From positions 84,101,893-84,165,892 of the forward strand of contig CM045762.1 of NCBI GenBank assembly GCA_025200525.1: a stretch of DNA of 64,000 nucleotides. The letters run 5' to 3'. The DNA comes from Camellia lanceoleosa (Eukaryota; Streptophyta; Magnoliopsida; Ericales; Theaceae). The notes below the pieces were generated by a model. The model had not been told where the DNA came from and did no database searches. It saw only the letters and a list, made by a program, of their open reading frames with translations. Both the position numbers and the translations under genes were made by a program. Positions 1-9,890 of this stretch are shown one piece after another (position 1 is the first letter of the stretch; each line of letters opens with the position of its first letter).

Positions 1-168
1 GAAACTCTTTGTTGTAATATTAATTTATTTTCATTATGAAACTATTTATTAACTTGTAAATATTCTTTTAGTAATTGATAAATAATAATAATATGTTTAG
101 GTCATATTTGACTGGAAGTTTGATGATGGGATTGGAGTATGAGTGAAGCCCCACCCATGTCGTGTTTA

Positions 169-435
169 GGTCTTGTTTGGGAAGACTAAATAAGTGTATT
201 TTTTGTTTTTTTGGACAAAAAAATTGAGGTTGAAAATATAGATGTTTGGGTTAACTTTTTGACTTTTTATGAAAAAATGTGTAATAAAAAATTGTGAAAA
301 TTGATTTTTAGAGGAAAATTTGAATTGGGAGTTGTGCAGTCATAATTGTTGACTTTTGGTAAATAATGTTAACTTTTTAACTTTTTAAATAACTTTTTAA
401 CTTTTTGAATTATTTGGAAGTACCCAAACTTGACC
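169..435. mobile_element. Tourist-like MITE, copy 1
   Basis: Seen: the left end reads GGTCTTGTTTGGG and the right end CCCAAACTTGACC, which are inverted repeats of each other. The left flank is TTA and the right flank TAA. The inside is AT-rich and non-coding. The same ends recur at 1086, 2247, 24443 and 50843. Three-base TWA target duplications with ends of this kind fit PIF/Harbinger (Tourist) MITEs; the superfamily is inferred. Confidence 0.6.
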
Positions 436-680
436 TAAGTTAGGAAATGTGCAGAGAGATTAGTATTCCTATTTAAGTAGTAAACCTGCACTCTGAGAGG
501 ACTAATGTAATACTGTAGGTTTGATGTGTAAAAGACTATTTTATTCCTTAACAAACACTATAAAAAAAAAAAAAAAAAAAAGTAATTGTAAAATTTTATA
601 AGTTTAATTCTAATCAATTAGTGTCATTTCACTATTACAAAAACAAACACACTATAGGTTATATTTCTAAATTAATATTA

Positions 681-1026
681 GGACAAATTTCAAATATCTC
701 TCTTGACGTTTGATTAAAATATAAATCGTCCTTTATAATTTTGAAAATTACATTATATTTCTTGAGATTTCTAATTTCATAACAAATCGCCATTATTATT
801 AATAAATTATCAAGTCAATTAACAGTTTTTAGTGATATTAGAAATATGTTTCAATTAATAATTTAAATAATTTTATTATTGTATGGAAAAATAATTATGA
901 ATTTTATTTTTTCAGTTAATTTTGTTAAATAAAAAATTATGACAAAAAAATATCCGTAATTTTTTAAATCACAAGGATAATTTGTATTTTAAAAAAATCT
1001 CAAGAAATATATTTATAATTTACTCT
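681..1026. mobile_element. Diverged MITE related to the 8669-9014 element
   Basis: The internal order of phrases (TTCTAATTTCATAACAAAT, then AATAAATTATCAAGT, AATTAACAGTTTTTA, and a closing TTTATAATTTACTC) matches the elements at 8669-9014 and 25922-26266, with many substitutions. Both ends are degraded, so the boundaries are approximate and no target duplication is claimed. Confidence 0.5.
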
Positions 1027-1085
1027 TAATATTATTAGTAATCCCTTTATTTAATATTATTATATTTATAATCTCATTTAATTTA

Positions 1086-1238
1086 GTGGTTGTTTGGGAT
1101 AAATTAAATAAGTGTACTTTTTGAATTTTTATAAAATATGAGTTGAATTTGAAATGATGTGATAGAGAAGTGATGTGACTAAAATAAGATAATGACTTTT
1201 TGATTTTTTAATTTTTTTTTATTATGCTAAACCAAGCC
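1086..1238. mobile_element. Tourist-like MITE, copy 2
   Basis: The left end GTGGTTGTTTGGG and right end AAACCAAGCC are imperfect inverted repeats, flanked on both sides by TTA (1083-1085 and 1239-1241). It shares the internal phrase TAAATAAGTGTAC with the other copies. It is 153 bp and non-coding. Confidence 0.6.
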
Positions 1239-1529
1239 TTAATCAGTGAAATAATAGCTCCGTTTGATAGAGCTGTAGAAAAGTGATTATAGTTTATAGT
1301 TTAACAGTTTATAACTTATAATTATGAATATAAGCGGATTTTTAACTTAAGAATAAGTTGATTTTTAAATTAAGCTTCTCCTCTCTCACTTAAAGAATAA
1401 ATTGATTTTTGACTTACATAAAAATTATAAACTGTATTATTAAACTGAACCAAACATACTAAAATAAATTAAATTAAACTAAAAATTAAAATAAACTGAA
1501 AATAAATCCTAACAAACAGACAAATAGCC

Positions 1530-1830
1530 TTAACGTCCTACACAAGAACGTGACAGCCGCAGGGGATAGGCCCACGCCATGTCGTTAAAGATAGTGGCCA
1601 ATCCACGTCCATGTCCAACCCACGTTTCTCTCTTTACCCACTTGCATATCACATCACTCCGTCCATCCCTGAAAATGACAGAATTCCCCGAAGTCTACGA
1701 AAATGAAATGACAGGGTGCGACGAATACAAAGTTCCCATGGGTGGGACCCAAAGCTGTTCGCTCACTATTGGTTGGATACGGATGAGTCATTATATAGCT
1801 CGCCACCTGCCCCTCTTTTGCCAATGATTT
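1530..1830 (+). promoter_or_regulatory. Orphan promoter-like island (CCAAT and TATA signals)
   Basis: This roughly 300-bp stretch is clearly richer in G+C than its surroundings. It holds several ACGT-core motifs (GAACGTGACA, CCACGTCC, CCCACGTTT), an inverted CCAAT box (ATTGG, 1768-1772) and, about 20 bp further, a TATA-like TATATAG (1792-1798). This is the order of a plant core promoter reading rightward. Beyond about 1,830 the sequence turns into low-complexity AT-rich repeats, so no gene follows. An 82-codon open frame (1579-1827) covers the island but resembles no known family and crosses the TATA motif. I read it as a promoter remnant cut off from its gene. Function is inferred only. Confidence 0.35.
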
Positions 1831-2690
1831 TTAGCATCTGTCTTTTTTAATAATTTTTTTAAATAATAAAGTATTATTGTGGTTGATAAAAGTTAAAATT
1901 AATTTTTGTTTACGGAAAAAGTTGACGGAAGAGTTTGGCCTTGTTGAGTTTGTATTTCTCAAAAATTTTTGAGAAAAATTTTCTACAAATAAATTTTTAA
2001 AAGTAATTAAATTAAATAAATTTTTTTTAAATTTTTTTTCAAAACTTGTTTGGTTTATAAGTTTTCTAAATAAATCTCTGTCATACACATCAAATCAATC
2101 ACTTTTTCTAAAACTCTCTTTCAAAATAATTTTTCAAAACATCTTTTAAAAAAAATCAAACCAAACAACATTTCGTACTTTTTATCTCTAAAACTCATCT
2201 TCCAAACTCAAACCAAACATACCCTTTATTTTTATTTTTATTTTTAGGTCAAGTTTGGCTAAATTAAAAAAGTGTACTTATTTCATTTTTTTATCTTTTT
2301 TGGGTCACATCAATATAATATAAAAAAAATCAAAAAGTACACTTATTTAATCTTCCTAAACTTGGCCTTAGTTTGAAATAATAGGCTTCATATGAGAATT
2401 AATATTTTAATTATAAAAATAAAAATAAAAATAAAAAATTTAAATATTATATTATATATATTAATTAATTATTTTTTATCACAATATACTTAAATTTTTT
2501 CACCTTATAAAAGCGTCAAAAAAAAAATTAAAAAACACTAAAAAAAGTAAACTTTTCAAACCAACATTTTAATATTTTCTCTTAAATGTTCTTGTAAATT
2601 ATGGTCAATTAACATATCACACGTACTATATAAAAGATAAAATAATATATTATTTAATAAAAATATAATAATTATATTTAATTTTTTTAT
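1831..2690. other. AT-rich intergenic DNA
   Basis: No gene is seen. A MITE-like segment at about 1935-2224 has loosely inverted ends (GGCCTTGTTGAGTTTG at the left, CAAACTCAAACCAAAC at the right). A clear Tourist-like MITE follows at 2247-2367. The minus-strand open frame here is low-complexity and not credible. Confidence 0.5.
2247..2367. mobile_element. Tourist-like MITE, copy 3
   Basis: Ends GGTCAAGTTTGG and CCTAAACTTGGCC are inverted repeats, flanked by perfect TTA target duplications (2244-2246 and 2368-2370). It is 121 bp, non-coding, and carries the family phrase AAAAAGTGTACTTATTT near the left end and its inverse near the right. Confidence 0.7.
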
Positions 2691-5240
2691 ATTTTATAAA
2701 ATAAAAATTAAATGGAAACTAGCTAATCAAGATTTTCTTAATTGTTTAAAATTAAAAAAAAAATAGTATGAGATATTGATTATAAGGCTATTCACTGAAA
2801 ATTTCATTTTACTTATATAAATAGAACATAAGATTCACTTTATGTAAGTGAAACAATTTACTTTTTCCTTCTTTTCTCAATGTAAGATTATAAAATAAAA
2901 GTTAAATGAAAGCTAACTAATGAAAATTTTCTTAATTATTTAAAAGTTAACAATTGTTTGGCATAGAAAGTTTATTTTGAATTAAGCAATATTAGCCGTT
3001 TAATCTTTAATTAGGTTAATCTTTAGTTTATTTTGAATCAAACAAATTTAACTAATATTTTTGATAAAATCGCTAAAATCACAGTTAAACTAGCGAATCA
3101 ATCAAATCAAAAATGATTTACCCTATTGGCTATGTCAAAAGACTAACAAACTTATACAAAAATTAATTAATTAAAACTTTTAAATTTTAAACTGTCTTGA
3201 ACTGAAACATACACAACACTACAATATTAAATAGGAGCATAAGGTTTATATAGTGAAACAACTCTTTTTTTTTTTTTTTTTCTCTCTCTCTTTCCTGATG
3301 TGGAATTATAAAATAAAAGTTAACAGTTGTTTGATCAGGAAATTCATTTCTAATCAAGCAATTTTAGTCGTTCAAATTTTAATAAGGTCAATCTTAGTTT
3401 ATTTTAAATCAAATAAATCTAAGTAATATATTTTAATAAAATAGATAAAACTGTGGTTAAACCAATGAATCAGTTAAACCGAAAACGATTCAACCTAATC
3501 GGCTAAATCAAAAGATTAACCAATTTATAACAAAATTAATTAATTAAAAACTTTAAATTTTATTTTAAAGTTTAAACCATCTTAAACTGAAACATGTACA
3601 ATACTATAATATCAAATGAGAGTATAAGATTCACTTTATATAAGTGAAACAACTCACTTTTTATTTTTTTTCTCGATGTGATATTGTAATTATTTTAAAA
3701 TTAAATATTATAAGAGTTTCAAAATCTCATATAAAATTATTTTTAAAATCAAAACGCTAATGTAAGATTGTAAAATAAAAGTTAAATGGAAGCTAACTAA
3801 TGGAGATTTTCTTAATTGTTTAAAATTAAGAAGAAAAAAAAAATAGTATTGATTATACGACTTCTCACTAAAAATCTTCTTTTACTTATATAAATGGGAG
3901 TATGAGATTCACTTTATATAAGTTAAACATTTCACTTTTATCTTCTTTTCCGATGTGGGATTGTAAAATAAAAGTTTAATGGAAGCTAACTAATAAAGAT
4001 TTTCTTAATTGTTTAAAATTAAGAAATTTCCATAATTTATATAAATTGGAGCATAAGGTTCACTTTATATAAATGAAACAATTCACTTTTTTCTTCTTTT
4101 TTTTTTAAATTTGGAATTGTAAAATAAAAAGTAAATGGAAACTAGCCAATGAAAAATTTCTTAATTGTTTAAAATTAAGAAAATTCAATAATTTTATAAT
4201 AAGGGTTTAAAGCTGCTAGAAGACTTTTCCCTAAAACCCCATTTTCCTTATATAATATATAGATAGATAGTGAAATAAACTTTACTTTTTCTTCTTTTCC
4301 TGATGTGGAATTATAAAATAAATCATAAACTAATTATAATTTTATTTTTATATGGTTAAATGAAAGTTAACTAATAGAAATTTTTTTAATTATTTAAAAT
4401 TAATAAAATCAAGATGAGAAATCGCGATTAAACCGGTGAATCAGTCAAACCCAAAACGGTTCAGCCTAATCGGTTACGTCAAATGACCAACCAATTTATA
4501 AAAAAATTAATTAATTAAAACTTTTAATTATTATTTTAATTTTAAAATTTAAACTGTCTTGAATTGAAATATACACAATACTACACTATTAAGATTCACT
4601 TTATATAAGTGAAACAACTCACTTTTCTTTTCTCTTTTTTTTTTTTTTTCAATGTTGGATTATAAAATAAAAATTAACAATTATTTGGACAAAAAGTTTA
4701 TTTCTAATCAAGCAATCTCAGTCTGTCAATCTTTAATCAGATCAATCTTTATTTTATTTCGAATCAAACAAATCTAATCAATATATTTTGATAAAACCGT
4801 TAAAATCGTGGTTAAACCAACAAATCAATCAAATCAAAAATGATTTAGCCTAATCGGCTAGGTCACAATTAATTAATTACAATTTTTAAAATTTAAACTA
4901 TATTGAATTGAAGTATGCACAATATTACAATATTAAATGGAATGGGAGTATAAGATTCATGTTATATGAGTTAAATAATTCATTTTTTCCCTTCTATTTC
5001 CAAGGTGGGATTATCAAATAAAAGTTAATTGTTTAAAATTAAGAAAATCAAGAAATTAGTATGAGATATTGAAACTTTCACAAGACTCCCCACTAAATAT
5101 AATGAGAGTATAAGATTCACTAAATGAAATCGGAGTATAAGATTCTATTTATATGAGTAAAACAACTCATGTGCGATTATCAAATAAAAACTAATCAATA
5201 GAGATTTTCTTAATTAAGATAATTAAGAAAATTAGTATGA
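2690..5240 (+). repeat. Field of diverged direct repeats
   Basis: The same phrases recur in the same order and orientation: GATTCACTTTATATAAGTGA (near 2832, 3630, 3908, 4058, 4592 and in degraded form elsewhere), then a T-rich run, GATGTGGGATTGTAAAATAA, AAGTTAAATGGAAGCTAACT and TTTTCTTAATTGTTTAAAAT. Longer versions also hold a segment with AACCAGCGAATCAATCAAA-like and CCTAATCGGCTA-like phrases. Spacing ranges from about 130 to 700 bp, so this is an irregular array of long and short versions. The last members grade into the left edge of the first wound-gene unit, and related phrases occur at the other unit starts (about 12,870-13,080 and 30,090-30,330). No coding capacity is seen. Confidence 0.6.
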
Positions 5241-5349
5241 GATATTGAAATAATTCTCATCACTAAAAATATCCTTAAAAAAATCAAAAAAATTATTATA
5301 AAATTGAAACTCTTATAAGGTTCCTTATTAAAAATGTTCTTTTTCTTAT

Positions 5350-5371
5350 AATATATATATATATATATATA
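5350..5371. repeat. (AT)n microsatellite
   Basis: About eleven AT dinucleotides, followed by AGATAAGTATACGAGTAG, which recurs near 13,103 and 30,351 without the AT run. Confidence 0.8.
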
Positions 5372-5846
5372 GATAAGTATACGAGTAGTTGTTTCAAATT
5401 TAAATATTAATCGTGATTTGGCAACTTTATCCAAGACAAATTTTGGTTTTTTGGATCGAAGAGGAAAAATTGACACGATGGCCTTGTTTGGCAATTTGAT
5501 TGGCTCTTTTTTTATTTTTTTTATTTTAACAATCAAAAAAGAACAAAAGTTTAAAAAATTATTAAAATATTCAAAAATTATTAAAAAATGTTAAACATCT
5601 TGATTCATGATTTTTTGTACCCAAAAAAAAAAAAAATTTCTCAAATGTATTAACTTTCTTTCATCTCATAAAAAATTTGAAAGTCAAAAATTTATTAAAA
5701 AAATAATTTCAAAATGAGATCTAAAATATTTCTAGATTAAAAAAATTTGAGAAGTTAAAAAAAAAATTATAAAAATATTCACTTAAGAAATAATAATAAT
5801 AATAATGTGAACACCTCATTTGGCAACTCTATCTATCTATATATCT

Positions 5847-6088
5847 AGGGTAATGCTATAGTGTGCAACTTACACCTTACACCTTTTTTGTGTTCACTTA
5901 CACCTTACACTTACACCTTTTTTACCTTGCACTTACACCTTTTGTGTAAGTGGCACATGGTGTGCAACTTATACATTTCATTTATACCTTCCACTTCCAC
6001 TTACACCTTACACTTACACCTTTTGTGTTAGTGGCACATGGTGTGCAACCCACTTACACCTTTTGTGGGTTGCACACCTAAGAAAACT
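5847..6088. repeat. Minisatellite-like insert with inverted ends
   Basis: Built from repeated CTTACACCTT and CACTTACACCTTTTGTGT blocks. GTGGCACATGGTGTGCAAC occurs twice (about 5950 and 6031). The ends GTGTGCAACTTACACC (left) and GTGGGTTGCACACC (right) are partly inverted, and the left edge AGGGTAATGCTATAG is of a type common at MITE ends. The insert is absent at the matching place in units 2-4. It is either an internally expanded MITE or a minisatellite. Confidence 0.55.
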
Positions 6089-6690
6089 CCATATATCTAT
6101 ATCTATAGTAATAAAAATGTGAATACCAAATATTAATCGTGTTCACTTTTTGTCACCTAAAGTATCCATTATCAAATGTATATCTATACTATATATCTTT
6201 CTATCTATCTATATATATCTATATTATTATTAAAAGAGAACACCTTATTTGGTATTTATGAACTTCTTTCTCTTCTTTTGTCAAGTAGTCTTTTCTTTTT
6301 GCGTCAAGCGTTAATTTTTCCATTCAAAAAAAAAAATAATAATAATAATAGTTAAAATAGGGACACAAGACTTGAACGTAAAACTATTCACATAAATTAC
6401 TAAAGAACACTTTCATCACATAAACAATATAGAAAACATGTTATGAATTCAAAATTAAAATTTATATTTTAAGCACATCCACCCCTTGTTATTACATCGG
6501 TGAGCATTGGGCTTGATGTCTAAGTATTTGGTGGCTTCTACTTCTGTCACATGTCTCTCAATTTTTAATTAAAAAAAGAAAATTTGATAAACAAGACTCG
6601 AATCATGGACCTTGAATTTGTTAAATAAAACTCTAACCATTTGACTAGCATATAATATTTACTAAATATTTTATTTTATAATTACTTATT

Positions 6691-6838
6691 CAACCGTGAT
6701 TGGCACCCCGATGAGGTCGACCTCAAGTGACGGGTAAAAACGTTTTTTTTTTTTTTTATTCTTTGGCCAATCACCCTCAGCCACGTGGGCTGGGGGTCGC
6801 TGGGGGTCGCCCCCAGCTGGGGGTTCCGTGCATTTTCC
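6691..6838. mobile_element. GC-rich 148-bp insertion with 9-bp target duplication
   Basis: The flanks TTACTTATT (6682-6690 and 6839-6847) are identical. Unit 2 has the uninterrupted site with a single TTACTTATT followed by TGAATT (about 22,310). The insert holds a 15-T run and a GC-rich core with repeated GGGGGTCGC and an inverted CCCCCAGC. The ends CAACCGTGATTGGCACCCC and GGGGGTTCCGTGC are only weakly inverted. A 9-bp duplication is typical of Mutator-like elements; this assignment is inferred. Confidence 0.75.
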
Positions 6839-6973
6839 TTACTTATTTGAATTACGCATACATTGTGTGTCACCTACTAGTATTAAGTAAATTGAATGTT
6901 AGATTCGGTATCTAAGCTTTTACGTGCTTCTCCTTATGAAATGTGTTCTTTATTTTTTCTATTAAAAAAAAAA

Positions 6974-7594
6974 GGGAATTATACCAATAGTCCCTATAGT
7001 TTGGGGCTTGTGTCACTTTAATCCCTGATTTTTCAATTGTGACACATTTGACCATGAATTTTGAATCTTGTTCCAAATAAGGACAATTGAAAATATCATT
7101 AGATTTTTCAAGGGTAAAATTGTCAATTTGATAAAATATAAAATAATTTGACAAAAATAAATGTCAAACAAATATTTTTAAATTTTTAAAAATTATTTCT
7201 ATCCACTAAAAATAAAATTATGTAAAATTGATAAATTTTTTTACACATTTATTTATTTTTTTACCAAATTAATTTTTATTACGTGTTTGGATAATAATCA
7301 TGTAGAATTAATTTTTTAAAATTAATCATATAATTTTTATCAATTTTACATAATTTTATCATTTGTGGATAAAAAAATTTAAAAAATTAAAATATTTTTT
7401 TGACATTTATTTTTTTAAATTAGTTTATATTTTATTAAATTGACAATTTTGCGTTTGAAATTAAACAATAATATCTTCAGTTGTTCTTATTTGAAACAAG
7501 ATTTAAAATTCAGGGTCAAAATTGTCATAATTGAAAAGTCAATAACCAAAGTAACATGAGTCCCAAACTATAAAGACTGTTAGTGTAATTTGCC
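6974..7594. mobile_element. 621-bp foldback MITE
   Basis: Two arms of about 300 bp are inverted copies of each other. The left arm opens GGGAATTATACCAATAGTCC; the right arm closes GACTGTTAGTGTAATTTGCC. Inner pairs include TTGACAATTTTGCG with TAAAATTGTCAATTTG and TTTTACATAATTTTATC with its inverse. Units 2 and 4 have ATTAAAAAAAAAATAGATAG-type sequence at this place without the insert. It is non-coding. The target duplication is hidden in an A-run. Confidence 0.7.
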
Positions 7595-8312
7595 TAAAAA
7601 AAATAAATAGATAGATATAAGGACTAAAACCCTTTTTTTTTTTTTTTTTTTCTTACTTGTTATGGTGTTGTCACTGCATTTGTGGGCCTTAACTCCAGAG
7701 TAGTTGCTTGTCAGTCAAATTTAACCCAATTTATAAAAAAGGACCTACCACTGAGGCACTAACAGAACTTAGTCACACACCACAAAAGAGTTCAAGATTG
7801 ATTGAAATACAATCCGTGATCTCAAAAGAAATCAGCTGAAAATCCAACCATCTTTCACACACCAAGTTTCAAACTTGGGTCACCCCTGCGTAGTGAACTA
7901 CTTTCTTCGCTACGCCATCACCTCTAATGGTGAACTAGAACCTTGAACCTTAGATTTATTAAAAAAATATTATTATTATTTAAGTGATACATAATATATA
8001 ATAAATATTTTAATTTTTTTATACTTAATTAAATAGTACATGTATCTCGTGCTATTTTTTATATTTATTTATTTATTTAAAAGTACCATTTTACTAGACA
8101 ATACAAAAATAATTTCATTTTTACAGTGACACGAGTATTTTATGTGTCAGAACTATAACAAAAATAATTTAACCTATAATATAATTACTTTATGGAGTCA
8201 TTATTCTTATTCTACTTTATTCTAAATATACTCTTTTATTTGTTTTTTATTATACATAATTACATTAATACCCTTCACACAAAATATACTCTCTAAAAAA
8301 ATTAAAATTTTA
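7595..8312. other. Non-coding unit DNA, 5' distal flank
   Basis: Sequence shared with units 2 (about 22,460-23,040) and 4 (about 31,460-32,430), with no open frame of interest. It includes the phrase TAGTACATGTATCTCGTGCT, which in unit 3 directly follows the unit 2/3 deletion junction. Confidence 0.6.
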
Positions 8313-8645
8313 AAGGCACCCGTTTGCTTGGGGTTATAGGAAGGGGATTGAGACTACTAATACCTTGGTATTACTAATACCCTTGGAAGGAAGATTCATA
8401 GTGAGGAGGTAGAGATGGTATTAGAAAAATAGTGAGGAGATTAGAAATTTTTTTTATTTTTTATATATTGAGAATTTTTAAAAAAATATTAATGTTTAAT
8501 TTTTATATTTTTTTATTTGTTTTATTATTTTATATAAAAATAATTCAACAATTTCTTACTATTGATCCCCTCACTATCAATCCTCTCACTATTAATCCTC
8601 TCACTATCAATCCCCTCCATTTTATCTCTGAAAACAAACGGGGCC
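8313..8645. mobile_element. hAT-like MITE, unit 1 copy
   Basis: Ends GGCACCCGTTTG and CAAACGGGGCCC are near-inverse. The inside holds a short array of CCCTCACTATCAATCC repeats and the pair ACTACTAATACC / GGTATTA. Units 2 and 4 run from TTTAAAGGTATTAATGTATT without it. No clean target duplication is visible. The ends resemble those of hAT-type MITEs in plants, which is inferred. Confidence 0.55.
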
Positions 8646-8668
8646 CATGTATTTCGACAAAGAAATAA

Positions 8669-9014
8669 GGGTAAATTACAAACACACCCCATGATGTTTA
8701 CTTAAATTACAAATTACCCCTTGTGATTTTAGAAATTACATTATGCCATCTAAAGTTTCTAATTTCATAACCAATAGGTATTTTTATTAATAAATCATCA
8801 AGTTAATTAACAGTTTTTAATAATGTTAAAATTTTATTTCAATTAATAATTCAGATAATTTTATTATTGTATAAGTGAACAGTTAGAAATTTCACTTTTT
8901 TAATTAATTTTGTTAAATAAAAATTTTTGACATTGAGATATTTGTAATTTTCTAAACCAAAAGAGGCAATTCGTATTTTAAGTAAACCCCAATGAGTGTA
9001 TTTATAATTTACCT
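8669..9014. mobile_element. Mutator-type MITE, unit 1 copy, 9-bp target duplication
   Basis: The ends GGGTAAATTACAAA and TTTATAATTTACCT are inverted repeats with two mismatches. AAGAAATAA lies on both sides (8660-8668 and 9015-9023), and the empty site with one AAGAAATAA followed by ATGTATTT is present in units 2 and 4. It is 346 bp and non-coding. Unit 3 has the same insertion at the same site (25922-26266), so it predates the copying of units 1 and 3. Confidence 0.8.
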
Positions 9015-9047
9015 AAGAAATAAATGTATTTAAAGCAAAGAAAAAAG

Positions 9048-9216
9048 AGTAATGTTAGGGATCATGAAAAATATATCATGAAATACATCATGAAAATTTT
9101 TCATCCCTTGATTACTCTTGATTAGTGTGTGGTGTTTTATTGTATGAGTAATCCAAAAGTTGAGAATCTTTCATGATAATATTCATGATATATTTTTCAT
9201 GATCCCTAGCATTACT
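9048..9216. mobile_element. 169-bp MITE with 34-bp inverted ends
   Basis: The left end AGTAATGTTAGGGATCATGA and the following 14 bases form an inverted repeat of the right end (9183-9216) with one mismatch (GTT against GCT). The insert is present in unit 1 only; unit 3 has the continuous site GCAAAGAAAAAAAACCTATT. The purine-rich flanks hide the target duplication. Confidence 0.75.
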
Positions 9217-9499
9217 GAAGAAAAAAACCTATTTAAAACAAAGTGGAGTCATTATTCTCATTCTGTTTACTCTAAATATACTCTCTTCTTTATTTTTTAC
9301 TACACATAATTATATTAATATCTTTTTACACAAAATACACTCTCTGAAAAATTAAAATTTTAAAGATATTAATGTATTTCAAACAAAGAAATAAATATAT
9401 TTAAAGCAAAAAAAAGAAAAACCTATTTAAAACAAAGTGGGATGAGAACAATGACTGTATTATTTTAAGACTATCTCACTTATTTTTAATTTCCCAATC

Positions 9500-9507
9500 T
9501 ATTTATA
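9500..9507 (+). promoter_or_regulatory. TATA box of wound-gene copy 1
   Basis: TATTTATA, 78 bp upstream of the start codon at 9585, in a segment otherwise conserved in all four copies. Copy 3 has the same box; copies 2 and 4 have TATTTCTA. Confidence 0.6.
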
Positions 9508-9584
9508 CCCCTACTCCCTTCATACCAATTCCGAATCATCACACACACAACTCTTCAAACAGAAGAGAACCAAGGAAAAAGAGG

Positions 9585-9890
9585 ATGAATTATCATCTGA
9601 ATCGGGTTTGGATGGCGACGACCGTGGCTGTTGTAAGCGGACACTCCAATCAGGCCAACAAATTGAAGTCCGGCTTCAATTCTCTTCCGCACGGCGAAAA
9701 CCGGTCCTCCTCCTCCTCCTCCTCCGTCGCAGACGGCGGTGATCCGGCTTATCTCCGGCCGTTCTCCGGCATGGTTGGGTCCAATATGGGGAAATTCATG
9801 GGGAATAGTAGTAATAGAGAGGAGAAAAGAAAACACGCCGACGAGTCTCTCCGGCAAGTCATGTACTTGAGCTGCTGGGGCCCGAGCTGA
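9585..9890 (+). CDS. Wound-induced-protein-like small protein (DUF3774), copy 1
   Basis: 101-residue intronless gene. The C-terminus ADESLRQVMYLSCWGPS carries the hallmark ending of the plant wound-induced (DUF3774) family, whose members are about 80-100 aa and end SLR-VMYLSCWGP-. The N-terminus NRVWMATTVAVV also fits the family (R-x-W-x-x-A-x-x-x-V). No signal peptide or catalytic motif is seen. The middle has a seven-Ser run coded by TCC repeats and a basic EEKRKH stretch. The start is the first ATG after a conserved leader (ACAGAAGAGAACCAAGGA) and follows the TATA box at 9500. This copy starts MNYH where the others start MSYH. Known family members respond to wounding or other stress; the biochemical role is poorly defined. 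An antisense open frame on the minus strand is a shadow. Confidence 0.85.
   Translation: MNYHLNRVWMATTVAVVSGHSNQANKLKSGFNSLPHGENRSSSSSSSVADGGDPAYLRPFSGMVGSNMGKFMGNSSNREEKRKHADESLRQVMYLSCWGPS

Larger units (their letters stand above)
1..1530. other. AT-rich intergenic DNA with MITEs
   Basis: No gene is visible. The stretch is made of short non-coding insertions: two TTA-flanked elements (169-435 and 1086-1238), a relative of the GGGTAAATT MITE found in the array (about 681-1026), and a further terminal-inverted-repeat-like segment at about 1257-1532 that begins GCTCCGTTTGATAG. A run of 20 A lies near 562-582. The open frames here are short and low-complexity. Confidence 0.6.

Noticed and set aside
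1579..1827. 82-codon plus-strand frame over the promoter-like island
   Set aside because: No family resemblance, and it runs through the TATA and CCAAT motifs. The G+C level alone explains the open frame.
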